Source: UBA2988 sp965237965
GTDB lineage: Bacteria; Gemmatimonadota; Gemmatimonadetes; Longimicrobiales; Gaopeijiaceae
Length of the DNA: 64,000 nucleotides
Direction of reading: 5' to 3'
NCBI GenBank assembly: GCA_965237965.1
Contig: CBDEGT010000003.1
Location: forward strand, 744,001 to 808,000
Shown: piece by piece, positions 29,053-36,628 of the stretch
Position numbering within the stretch: position 1 is the first letter of the stretch
Layout: every line of letters starts with the position of its first letter
Position numbers and translations under genes: made by a program
The notes under the pieces: generated by a model
What the model was told of the DNA's origin: nothing
Seen by the model: only the letters and a program-made list of their open reading frames with translations
Databases searched by the model: none

Positions 29053-29121
29053 GGATGGTCATCGCCGACGGCGCGCGCGCCTTTGGCGGCGCTGGATCAC
29101 TCGTGGCAGTCGGCCATCAGG

Positions 29122-31449
29122 TTACGGCCGCAGGAGATAGCTCATTTTGACGGTTAGGCCACGGTTCTCGAGCTCCGAGAACCGATCGAGCACGTCCGTA
29201 TCCCGACTCTCCGTATAGACGACGAACAGCTCGCTTCCCGGCCGATACTCCCAGCGGACCCGGAAGTTCGTGCTCAGGCTGTGGGTCCCGGAGTTGTACT
29301 GCACGAGGCCACCGAGAAACATCCGCGGCGACAACGCATAGTATACGCGCGTGAGCGCAACATTGGTCTGGAACGACCCCTGCGGAAGGTCCACCCAGTT
29401 CAGGGACACGCTTGGCTCAAGCGCCAGCTGCTCGCTAACATTCAGACGTCCCCCACTGAACGCCATCGTCGTGCGATCACCGTCGTAGAAGCTGCCGCGC
29501 CGCACCGCGATATTACCTGCGAATCGCCTGTGCAGTCCGAGGCTGAGGGAGGCTTCGATGTCGCGGAACGAATAGCCTCCGGCGGGGATCGTCACGCCCT
29601 CGTTGATGCTGAAGCCTTCCTCTAGGAGCTCATAGTTGTCCGTGAAGGACAACCCGAAGACGTCGCTGCTCTCGAATTCTATCTGGAAACGAGCGTCCGC
29701 CGTTCTACTACCGAGGACCCGCCGCTCCAATAGCTTCAAGTAAGAAAGGTTTCCTTCGAGCGAGAACCGCCGGATCGCCTCAATCGACGCCGGTCGGGGG
29801 CTATATCGAGCAGAGGTAGTCGTCTCGCGGAATCCGCGCTGGCGCACGAACCCGATCTCCGGGGTGAAGTTATGTCCAACATTCAGATGCTCCAGCGCCA
29901 CACCCCACAGGTCGGGGCTGTAGCTCACTCTCCCAAGGTAGCTCTGGTCATCCCCCGAGAGACCCGACGTTCGGGTCTCTACGTAGTACGCGGCCAGGTA
30001 GAGGTCCTGAAAGAAGGAGAAGGTACCGTCCACGCCAAAGGTGTGATTGCTGCCCTCCGCCACCGTAGATGCGGACCGTGAAGCGAACAGAGCTCCCACG
30101 CTACTCCGCCGCAGCAGATCTTGCCTCACCCTCAGGACCGTGAAGTTCGTGGACTCCACATCGGCCGCCCGCTTTTCCCCGGTCTGAATGCTCAACGCGC
30201 CCAGGCTTACGGGGCCCACCTTTCCCGTCAGGCGTGCACCCGCGAGGATCGGAACGAGCTCCCCGTCTTCCAGGCCGATCCGGCGGCTGAAGAAGAGCGT
30301 CGGCGTGTTTCGGCTGCTCGCGCCCGCAGTGAACGTAGCCGCCGCGAAGTCGTACACCCCCCGCCCCTCCAGAAAGAAGTCGCGCTTCTCGGGAAAAAAC
30401 AGCTGAAAACGCGTGAGATTCACCTGCTGCTCGTCGACCTCCACCTGCGCGAAGTCCGTATTGAAGGTGATGTCGGCACTCAGGTTCTCCGTCACTCCAT
30501 ACTTGATGTCGAGACCCACATCCGCGAATCCGTCACTGGTGACGGGGGGCACGCTCGCCCGGTCTGTCCTGATCCCCGATATGCCATACGGCTTGACCTC
30601 GATGTTCCGGCTAGCTTCCGGCGCCTCCAGGCCAACCAGGGTGCCGTGTCGGGAGACACGGATGATTGCGGAGGCACCGCTACTGCCGCGCACCGCTGAT
30701 TGTGGGACCAGCGTGAGGTGTGCCCACTCGTTCTTGCGTCGAATGGAACGCCGCAGCTGAACACCCCAGATCTGCCGCGCGCCGCGCCGGTACCGAAGCG
30801 ACTTGAACGGGATTTGCATCTCCACGCTCCAGCCCCCGTCGAAGCGCCCGGTCCGAACGTCCCAGATCGGATTCCAGTCGACATTCGCGCTCCCTTCGTT
30901 CATGTGTTGCACATCCGCGCGTGCGCCGAGCGGATTCGTGAAGAAGTTATTGCCGTTGCGCCTATCGTAGTACGTGTCAAACGAAGCCCCGAATGTGTCG
31001 TTGTTCCGAATTTGCGAGGCATCGCGGCGCATCTCGTTAGCGACCCACTCGCTCGGCGGCGCGGATTCCCAGAGGCGAGCCGACACGTAGATGTTATCGT
31101 CGTCGAACGTGATCCAGGCCTCCGTCCTCTCCGTGACGGGACTTCCTTCCACCGGGAGGGTCTGAATGAACCCAGTGATGGCCGGCACATCACGATAAAC
31201 CGGTTCGTCGAGCTGACCGTCCAGGCTCAGCGGAGCAGTCAGGCGGATGGCCCGGACGGTGGCATTCCCCCGGTCGTCCCGGGTGATTACCGCCGGCGCG
31301 ATCGGAGCAGGCGGACCGTCGATGACCCCACGATTCGGGTCCGCCGTAACGGACCGCCGGTCGGTCTCTATCTGGGCTGACGACGAGGGGGGTATTGCCA
31401 GGGCACAAGCCAGGGTGGCCAGACCAAGTCTGACGATCAGAGTCCGCAT
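29122..31449 (-). CDS. CBM9-like/DUF5916 outer-membrane protein
   Basis: 775 aa from the ATG at 31449 (MRTLIVRLGLATLACALAI, cleavage after SSAQ); upstream in-frame starts add no conserved residues. Residues about 60-250 form the CBM9-like domain (IRLTAPLSLDGQLDEPVYR, AWITFDDDNIYVSARLWES, VEMQIPFKSLRYRRG); the rest is the DUF5916 barrel-like domain (YGVTENLSADITFNTDF, FFPEKRDFFLEGRGVYDF, FFSRRIGLEDGE) ending in an outer-membrane-like aromatic-rich strand (MSYLLRP). The family is outer-membrane associated with unknown substrate. It is the intact template for the scrambled relic at 10.5-12.0 kb and a distant relative of the protein at 36629-39433. Confidence 0.88.
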   Translation of the reverse strand: MRTLIVRLGLATLACALAIPPSSSAQIETDRRSVTADPNRGVIDGPPAPIAPAVITRDDRGNATVRAIRLTAPLSLDGQLDEPVYRDVPAITGFIQTLPVEGSPVTERTEAWITFDDDNIYVSARLWESAPPSEWVANEMRRDASQIRNNDTFGASFDTYYDRRNGNNFFTNPLGARADVQHMNEGSANVDWNPIWDVRTGRFDGGWSVEMQIPFKSLRYRRGARQIWGVQLRRSIRRKNEWAHLTLVPQSAVRGSSGASAIIRVSRHGTLVGLEAPEASRNIEVKPYGISGIRTDRASVPPVTSDGFADVGLDIKYGVTENLSADITFNTDFAQVEVDEQQVNLTRFQLFFPEKRDFFLEGRGVYDFAAATFTAGASSRNTPTLFFSRRIGLEDGELVPILAGARLTGKVGPVSLGALSIQTGEKRAADVESTNFTVLRVRQDLLRRSSVGALFASRSASTVAEGSNHTFGVDGTFSFFQDLYLAAYYVETRTSGLSGDDQSYLGRVSYSPDLWGVALEHLNVGHNFTPEIGFVRQRGFRETTTSARYSPRPASIEAIRRFSLEGNLSYLKLLERRVLGSRTADARFQIEFESSDVFGLSFTDNYELLEEGFSINEGVTIPAGGYSFRDIEASLSLGLHRRFAGNIAVRRGSFYDGDRTTMAFSGGRLNVSEQLALEPSVSLNWVDLPQGSFQTNVALTRVYYALSPRMFLGGLVQYNSGTHSLSTNFRVRWEYRPGSELFVVYTESRDTDVLDRFSELENRGLTVKMSYLLRP

Positions 31450-32134
31450 GTCGGGCATCCGGATGACATGTGAGAAGCACACCGGGCGCGTGTATCCCTA
31501 ACCATTCCGCGAACCGTGCGAGCAAACTAGCAAGAGCAGCACCACGATGACCAGACTGGCTGCTGATTGCTCGTGGATACTTTTGGAGAAGCCCCTCGCC
31601 AATGACCGGCTGAGGGATACACGTAACAAGCTTTCCTTCCATAACTTACGTAAGTGGAGCCAGACGGGATCGAACCGGTGATCCAGACGTAGAGCTCATA
31701 CTGGTTGAACGAGATCTGCGCAGGCGGAGTGGACCCCTTCTCGATCATCGGACCCTGGAACTCATGGCCGAAGAGGTGCGGCCTCTCGGTGGTGGCATTG
31801 GCTGCGACCACCTACTCAGCGGCGGCCAACCCGGGATCCGTGGGTTGAACTTCTCTCAACGGAAAGGTATGTCGCCTCTCCTCTTACACACCTTCTGAAC
31901 CTCACCTACCTCCCGCGCACAGATAGACAGGCTACATCGCCGAGGCACGAACGGCCGTACTACCCGGGGGCTCGAGACCAAGCGTCAGCCTGCGTCCGAT
32001 AGGCCCCCCCCCATTTGCTGCGATTTTCGCAGTGTCACTTGACAGTCTTGGGCGAGGCTTCCCATGCTGATGGCTGTCAAAGCTCATGGAAGGTGAGGCG
32101 AGGGGCCGAACCAACATTTTGCTTGGAGGCAAGA
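31450..32134. other. Intergenic region upstream of the SGNH array
   Basis: 685 bp without a confident gene. A minus-strand open frame of 94 codons (31811-31527, containing PAQISFNQYELYVWITGS) has some protein-like character but I cannot assign it. A tRNA-like 3' end seen at 31658-31680 does not fold with a matching 5' half. The SGNH leader with its candidate promoter starts near 32030. Confidence 0.4.
32039..32068 (+). promoter_or_regulatory. Candidate promoter of SGNH unit 1
   Basis: TTGACA (32039-32044), an 18-base spacer and CATGCT (32063-32068). The same hexamers with the same spacing occur before unit 4, which is the main support; the -10 is poor against the sigma-70 consensus. Confidence 0.4.
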
Positions 32135-33037
32135 ATGCCATCGCTCGTCGGCACCAAACTGTGGAGGACGATCGTTCTCCTCGCTGTCTTGACTGTCTTG
32201 CTCGGCATTCCTCGCCCAGTGCTGGCCCAAGCCCAGGCAGAGCGGCCTATCCTCAATGTACTGCTCGCCGGGAACAGCCAGTTGTGGGCCAACAATATCG
32301 GCGACATCCTCGCCGGAATTGCGGCGGCCGACCCGACGGGTCCGATTATCGTTCCGACGATGTCGCTTGGGGGGACTCTCCAGAATCACTGGGAGGGTGA
32401 GGGTAGGAGGTTGCTCGAAAGCGATCGGGAATGGGATTACGTCATCTTACAGGAGCTCGCTCTCTTTCCCGGGAACGTCGAACCCGAGCACGTGAACATC
32501 TGGCCGTTGCCGGAGCGCGAGTTCGAGATCGGCAGCACGGAACAGTTCCACGACCACGTGCGGAAGTTCGCCGAGGCGGCCGAGAGAAAGGGGGCCAGGA
32601 TCATCCTGTTCCCGAGCCCACCCCGTCAATTGGCGCGGTTCGATACCGACCAGGTTCCGGTCTGGAAGGAGATCATGGACGCCCACATCGCGATCGCTCG
32701 CGAGGTGGGTGCCGACGTGGCGCCGATCCAGGAAGCTTTCGAGGAGGCGCGCCAGCGACTTATCGGCCTCAACACGTACATGTACGATATGTCCCACACG
32801 TCGCCAGCGGGCGCGTATCTCGAGGGCCTGGTGCTATACGCCATGATCACGGACCGCGACCCGACCGGAGCACCCGCGCTCATCTACGGTCGGCCGATCC
32901 GGTACCTACCGGGTCCAAATGAGATAAACAACGATCTTCGGGTTCCTCTCGTCGAGATGCAACCGGCGACCGCGCTCGAGTTACAGCGGATCGCATGGTA
33001 TGTAACGTCGCGGCGTGTGAGGACGGCGGAGCGGTAG
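32135..33037 (+). CDS. Exported SGNH-type hydrolase, array copy 1
   Basis: 300-aa exported protein; the ATG at 32135 follows GGAGG by five bases, and longer upstream frames are leader sequence. Signal peptide: KLWRTIVLLAVLTVLLGI then cleavage near VLAQAQA. The mature part fits the SGNH fold: block I LLAGNSQLWANN (nucleophile Ser in GNS), WDYVILQELAL in place of block III, and a DxxH block V in YDMSHTSPAGAYLEG. Such enzymes are esterases, lipases or carbohydrate deacetylases; the substrate is unknown. Copy 1 has DMSH where the other copies have DGSH; the Asp and His are kept. The C-terminus RRVRTAER is conserved across copies. Confidence 0.82.
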   Translation: MPSLVGTKLWRTIVLLAVLTVLLGIPRPVLAQAQAERPILNVLLAGNSQLWANNIGDILAGIAAADPTGPIIVPTMSLGGTLQNHWEGEGRRLLESDREWDYVILQELALFPGNVEPEHVNIWPLPEREFEIGSTEQFHDHVRKFAEAAERKGARIILFPSPPRQLARFDTDQVPVWKEIMDAHIAIAREVGADVAPIQEAFEEARQRLIGLNTYMYDMSHTSPAGAYLEGLVLYAMITDRDPTGAPALIYGRPIRYLPGPNEINNDLRVPLVEMQPATALELQRIAWYVTSRRVRTAER

Positions 33038-33125
33038 AACAACGCATCAGCAGCGGATGCCCCTATTCACCGCCTCAGCCTTCGTTCGTCACGAAGGCTG
33101 AGGGCACTTCTGTTCGGAGGTGAGA

Positions 33126-34037
33126 ATGCCATCACTCGTCGGCGCCAAACTGTGGAGGACGGTCGTTCTCCTCGGTGTCTCGGCTATCTTGCTCGGCATT
33201 CCTCGCCCAGTGCTGGCCCAAGCCCAGGCAGAGCGGCCTATCCTCAATGTACTGCTCGCCGGAAACAGCCAGTTATGGGCCAACAATATCGGCGACATCC
33301 TCGCCGGAATTGCGGCGGCCGACCCGACGGGTCCGATCATCGTTCCGACGATGGCGCTTGGGGGGACTCTCCAGAATCATTGGGAGGGTGACGCTAGAAG
33401 GTTGCTCGAAAGCGATCGGGAATGGGATTACGTGATCTTACAGGAGCTCGCTCTCTTTCCGGGGAACGTCGAACCCCGGCACGTGAACATCTGGCCGTTG
33501 CCGGAACGCGAGTTCGAGATCGGCAGCACGGAACAGTTCCACGACCACGTGCGGAAGTTCGCAGAGGCAGCCGAGAGACACGGGGCCAGGATCATCCTGT
33601 TCCCGAGTCCGCCCCGCCAATTGGCGCGGTTCGATACCGACCAGGTTCCGGTCTGGAAGGAGATCATGGACGCCCACATCACGATCGCTCGAGAGGTGGG
33701 TGCCGACGTGGCGCCGATCCAGGAAGCTTTCGAGGAGACGCGCCAGCGACTCATCGGCCTCAACACGTACATGTACGACGGGTCCCACACGTCGCCGGCG
33801 GGCGCGTACCTCGAGGGGCTGGTGCTCTACGCCATGATCGCGGACCGCGACCCGACCGGGGCACCCCCGCTCATCTATGGTCGGCCGATCCGGTACCCAC
33901 CGGGTCCATACACGAATAATGAAATCAACAACGATCTTCGGGTTCCTCTCGTCGAGATGCAACCGGCGACCGCGCTCGAGCTGCACCGGATTGCAAGGTA
34001 TGTCACGTCGCGGCGTGTGAGGACAGCGGAGCGGTAG
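33126..34037 (+). CDS. Exported SGNH-type hydrolase, array copy 2
   Basis: 303 aa, differing from copy 1 at only about twenty positions by eye. The ATG at 33126 follows GGAGGTGAGA. Signal peptide KLWRTVVLLGVSAILLGI with cleavage near LAQAQA. GNSQ and DGSH triad motifs are present. A short insertion (YTNNE) lies near RYPPGP before the C-terminal NDLRVPLVEMQPAT segment. Separated from copy 1 by 88 bp with no separate promoter seen, so it may be cotranscribed with it. Confidence 0.82.
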   Translation: MPSLVGAKLWRTVVLLGVSAILLGIPRPVLAQAQAERPILNVLLAGNSQLWANNIGDILAGIAAADPTGPIIVPTMALGGTLQNHWEGDARRLLESDREWDYVILQELALFPGNVEPRHVNIWPLPEREFEIGSTEQFHDHVRKFAEAAERHGARIILFPSPPRQLARFDTDQVPVWKEIMDAHITIAREVGADVAPIQEAFEETRQRLIGLNTYMYDGSHTSPAGAYLEGLVLYAMIADRDPTGAPPLIYGRPIRYPPGPYTNNEINNDLRVPLVEMQPATALELHRIARYVTSRRVRTAER

Positions 34038-34202
34038 AACAAACGCATCCGCGGAAGCATCGGATGCCCCCTATGCACCGTGGGTCGTCCTATCGGCCCT
34101 CAGCTTTCGTTCAGTACGAAGGGTCTCTCATGCTCGTGGCTGTCTAAGGGTCCCGATAACGCGACTCAAGCGGCCAACTCAACATTCAGCTCGGAGGTGA
34201 AA

Positions 34203-35081
34203 ATGCTCTCCCTTGGCGGCGCCAAACTGTGGAAGACGGTCGTTCGTCTCGCTGTCTTGGCTGTTTTGCTCGGTATTCCTCACCCCGAGCCGGCCCAGGC
34301 ACAGGCGGAGCGGCCGATTCTCAACGTGTTGCTCATCGGAAACAGCCAGTTGCGGGGCAACAACATCGCCGACATCCTCGGCGGGATCGCGGCGGCCGAC
34401 CCGACCGGTCCGATTATCGTGCCCACGTTGACCAACGAGGGGGCTTCCGCGGAGCACTTTGGTGGAGGCCAGAGGTGGGACTACGTGATCTATCAGGCGC
34501 TCGCGCTCTTTCCCGGAAACGTCGAACCCCGGCACCTGAACATCTGGCCGCTGCCGGAGCGCGAGTTCGAGATCGGCAGCGTCGAGGAGTTCCACGAGCG
34601 CGCGCGGAGGTTCGACGGGGAAGCCAAGAGACACGGGGCCAGGACCATCCTCTTCCCGAGCCCACCCCGCCGGTTGGCGCGGTTCGATACCGACCAGGTT
34701 CCGGTCTGGAAGGAGGTCATGGACGCCCATATCGCGATCGCTCGCGAGCTGGGTGCCGACGTGGCGCCGATCCAGGAAGCCTTCGAGGAGACGCGCCAGC
34801 GACTCATCGGCCTCGACACGTACATGTACGACGGGTCCCACACGTCGCCGGCAGGCGCGTACCTCGAGGGGCTCGTGCTCTACGCCATGATCACGGATCG
34901 TGACCCGACCGGGGCACCCCCGCTCATCTATGGTCGGCCGATCCGATATCTACCGGGTCCGAATGAGGTGAACCACGATCTTCTGGTTCCTCTCGTCGAG
35001 CTGCTACCAGCGACTGCGTTCGAGCTGCAGCGGATCGCGTGGTATGTCACGTCGCGTCGGGTCCGAACCGCAGCGCGGTAA
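34203..35081 (+). CDS. Exported SGNH-type hydrolase, array copy 3
   Basis: 292 aa from the ATG at 34203 (GGAGGTGAAA upstream). Signal peptide KLWKTVVRLAVLAVLLGI, cleavage near PAQAQA. Block I reads LLIGNSQLRGNN, and the triad end is YDGSHTSPAGAYLEG. Compared with copies 1-2 the segment after VPT is shorter (LTNEGASAEHFGGGQRWDYV), so this pair forms a second subtype that may recognise a different substrate or partner. All motifs appear intact. Confidence 0.82.
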   Translation: MLSLGGAKLWKTVVRLAVLAVLLGIPHPEPAQAQAERPILNVLLIGNSQLRGNNIADILGGIAAADPTGPIIVPTLTNEGASAEHFGGGQRWDYVIYQALALFPGNVEPRHLNIWPLPEREFEIGSVEEFHERARRFDGEAKRHGARTILFPSPPRRLARFDTDQVPVWKEVMDAHIAIARELGADVAPIQEAFEETRQRLIGLDTYMYDGSHTSPAGAYLEGLVLYAMITDRDPTGAPPLIYGRPIRYLPGPNEVNHDLLVPLVELLPATAFELQRIAWYVTSRRVRTAAR

Positions 35082-35255
35082 ACAGCAAGAAGAACGGGCG
35101 CAGGAGCACAGATGCCCCTGCGCCAGGGTCGTCCAGTCAGCCACCTTCTTTCGTTCGACAGGAGGCTGAGGGTGGCTCCGGCGCGGGGCATCGTGCTTCA
35201 TGAAGCCCCGTAACGATAGGAAACCCGCCCACTTCCGCGCTTCACACAGAGTTCC

Positions 35256-35285
35256 TTGACATTCTTGGATGCGGTCTCCCATGCT
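35256..35285 (+). promoter_or_regulatory. Candidate promoter of SGNH unit 4
   Basis: TTGACA (35256-35261) and CATGCT (35280-35285) with an 18-base spacer, the same arrangement as before unit 1. Confidence 0.4.
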
Positions 35286-35354
35286 CGCGGCTGTCTAGGG
35301 CTCCCGAGAACAGCGACGCAAGCGGCCAACTCAACATTCTGCTCGGAGGTGAAA

Positions 35355-36242
35355 ATGCTCACGCTCGTCGGCGCGAAACTGTGGAAGACGGTCGTTCACC
35401 TCGCTGTCTTAGCTATCTTGCTCGGCATTCCTCACCCCGCCCCGGCCCAGGAACAGGGGGAGCGGCCGATTCTCAACGTGTTGCTCATCGGGAACAGCCA
35501 GTTCTGGGCCAACAACATCGCCGACATCCTCGGCGGGATCGCGGCGGCCGACCCGACCGGTCCGATTATCGTGCCCACGTTGACCAACGAGAGGGGCTGC
35601 GCGGAGCACTTTGGTCGAGGCCAGAGGTGGGACTACGTGATCTATCAGGTGCTCGCGCTCTTTCCTGGACCTCGCGAATATGTCGAGCCCTCGCACGTGA
35701 ACATCTGGCCGCTGCCGGAACGCGAGTTCAAGATCGGGAGCGTTGAACAATTCCATGTCCTCGCCAGGAAATTTGACGCAGAAGCCAAGACGCACGGAGC
35801 CAAGACCATCCTCTTCCCGAGCCCACCCCGCCGGCTTGCGCGGTTTGACACCGACCAGCTTCCGATCTGGAAGGAGATCATGGACGCCCACATCACGATC
35901 GCCCGCGAGCTGGGGGCCGACGTGGCGCCGATCCAGGAAGCCTTCGAGGAGACGCGCCAGCGACTCATTGGCCTCGACACGTACATGTACGACGGGTCCC
36001 ACACCTCGCCGGCAGGCGCGTACCTCGAGGGGCTGGTGCTCTATTCCATGATCGCAGACCGCGACCCGACCGGGGCACCCACGCTCATCTACGGTCGGCC
36101 GATCCGATATCTACCGGGTCCGAACGAGGTGAACCACGATCTTCGGGTTCCTCTCGTCGAGCTACTACCAGCGACTGCGCTCGAGCTGCAGCGGATTGCG
36201 TGGTATGTCACGTCGCGTCGGGTCCGAACCGCGGCGCGGTAA
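35355..36242 (+). CDS. Exported SGNH-type hydrolase, array copy 4
   Basis: 295 aa from the ATG at 35355, preceded by GGAGGTGAAA. Signal peptide KLWKTVVHLAVLAILLGI, cleavage near PAQEQG. Block I LLIGNSQFWANN, WDYVIYQVLALFPG, and DGSH are present. It matches copy 3 except for a small insertion (PREYVEPSH instead of NVEPRH) and a Cys in ERGCAEHFGRGQ. Last complete member of the array; a truncated fifth unit follows about 180 bp downstream. Confidence 0.82.
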   Translation: MLTLVGAKLWKTVVHLAVLAILLGIPHPAPAQEQGERPILNVLLIGNSQFWANNIADILGGIAAADPTGPIIVPTLTNERGCAEHFGRGQRWDYVIYQVLALFPGPREYVEPSHVNIWPLPEREFKIGSVEQFHVLARKFDAEAKTHGAKTILFPSPPRRLARFDTDQLPIWKEIMDAHITIARELGADVAPIQEAFEETRQRLIGLDTYMYDGSHTSPAGAYLEGLVLYSMIADRDPTGAPTLIYGRPIRYLPGPNEVNHDLRVPLVELLPATALELQRIAWYVTSRRVRTAAR

Positions 36243-36419
36243 ACAGCAAGAAGAGCGGGCGCAGGGGTATCGCGCTTATTCCTTACCCGAACAACCGGGT
36301 AGCCAAGGCGCGGGGCGCAGATCGAGCTAGAGAGGGCTCGGTCGCCATAGCCGCAGCCGGTAATTGAGCTTGATCGTAAGGTCGTTTGGGTCTTAACCCG
36401 TTGAAAGCTCGGGGCGTGA

Positions 36420-36490
36420 AGCGTCACCGACGGGAGCGTATCTCGAGGCCTCTCGTGCCCTACGCAATCATCACGGATCGTGACCCGACC
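36420..36490 (+). pseudogene. Remnant of a fifth SGNH array unit
   Basis: About 70 bases match the hydrolase C-terminal region at DNA level (a GACGGGAGCGTATCTCGAGG stretch corresponding to the SPAGAYLEGL coding region, then the TCACGGATCGTGACCCGACC encoding ITDRDPT). Frame is broken and both ends are missing. The homology is cut where IS3 sequence begins. Confidence 0.7.
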
Positions 36491-36614
36491 TGACCGGCTT
36501 CTCGAGCCCATCGCGCATGTTCCCCCGATGGAGCGAGAATACTATCGTAGCCTGAGCGCTCCGGTCGAGCCGGAACCCCAATAGCCAACGTCTCGGGAGA
36601 ACCCGGGCGATTCA
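36491..36614 (+). mobile_element. IS3-family 3' remnant
   Basis: Encodes the last residues of an IS3-type OrfB (LLEPIAHVPPMEREYYRSLS up to a TAG at 36582-36584), clearly related to the larger IS3 fragment at 59.2-59.5 kb (PIGYVPPVEREQEYYRNLS). The following bases to about 36614 (TCTCGGGAGAACCCGGGCGA then TTCA) match the terminal repeat region after the other fragment. The rest of the element is absent; it abuts the SGNH remnant. Confidence 0.75.
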
Positions 36615-36628
36615 CCAAGGACCCGATC

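Larger units (their letters stand above)
32015..36242 (+). repeat. Tandem array of four SGNH-hydrolase gene units
   Basis: Four units of about 1.0-1.15 kb, each with leader, Shine-Dalgarno sequence, signal peptide and hydrolase gene, lie head to tail. Units 1 and 2 are nearly identical to each other, and units 3 and 4 to each other. Leaders of units 1 and 4 share a TTGACA and the motif CCATGCT; units 3 and 4 share GCGGCCAACTCAACATTC before the ribosome site. This indicates stepwise duplication. Confidence 0.9.

Noticed and set aside
31650..31690. tRNA-like 3' end on the minus strand (GGTTCGATCCCGTCTGGCTCCA)
   Set aside because: The T-stem pairs poorly and no matching acceptor 5' half or anticodon arm is present upstream at the right distance.
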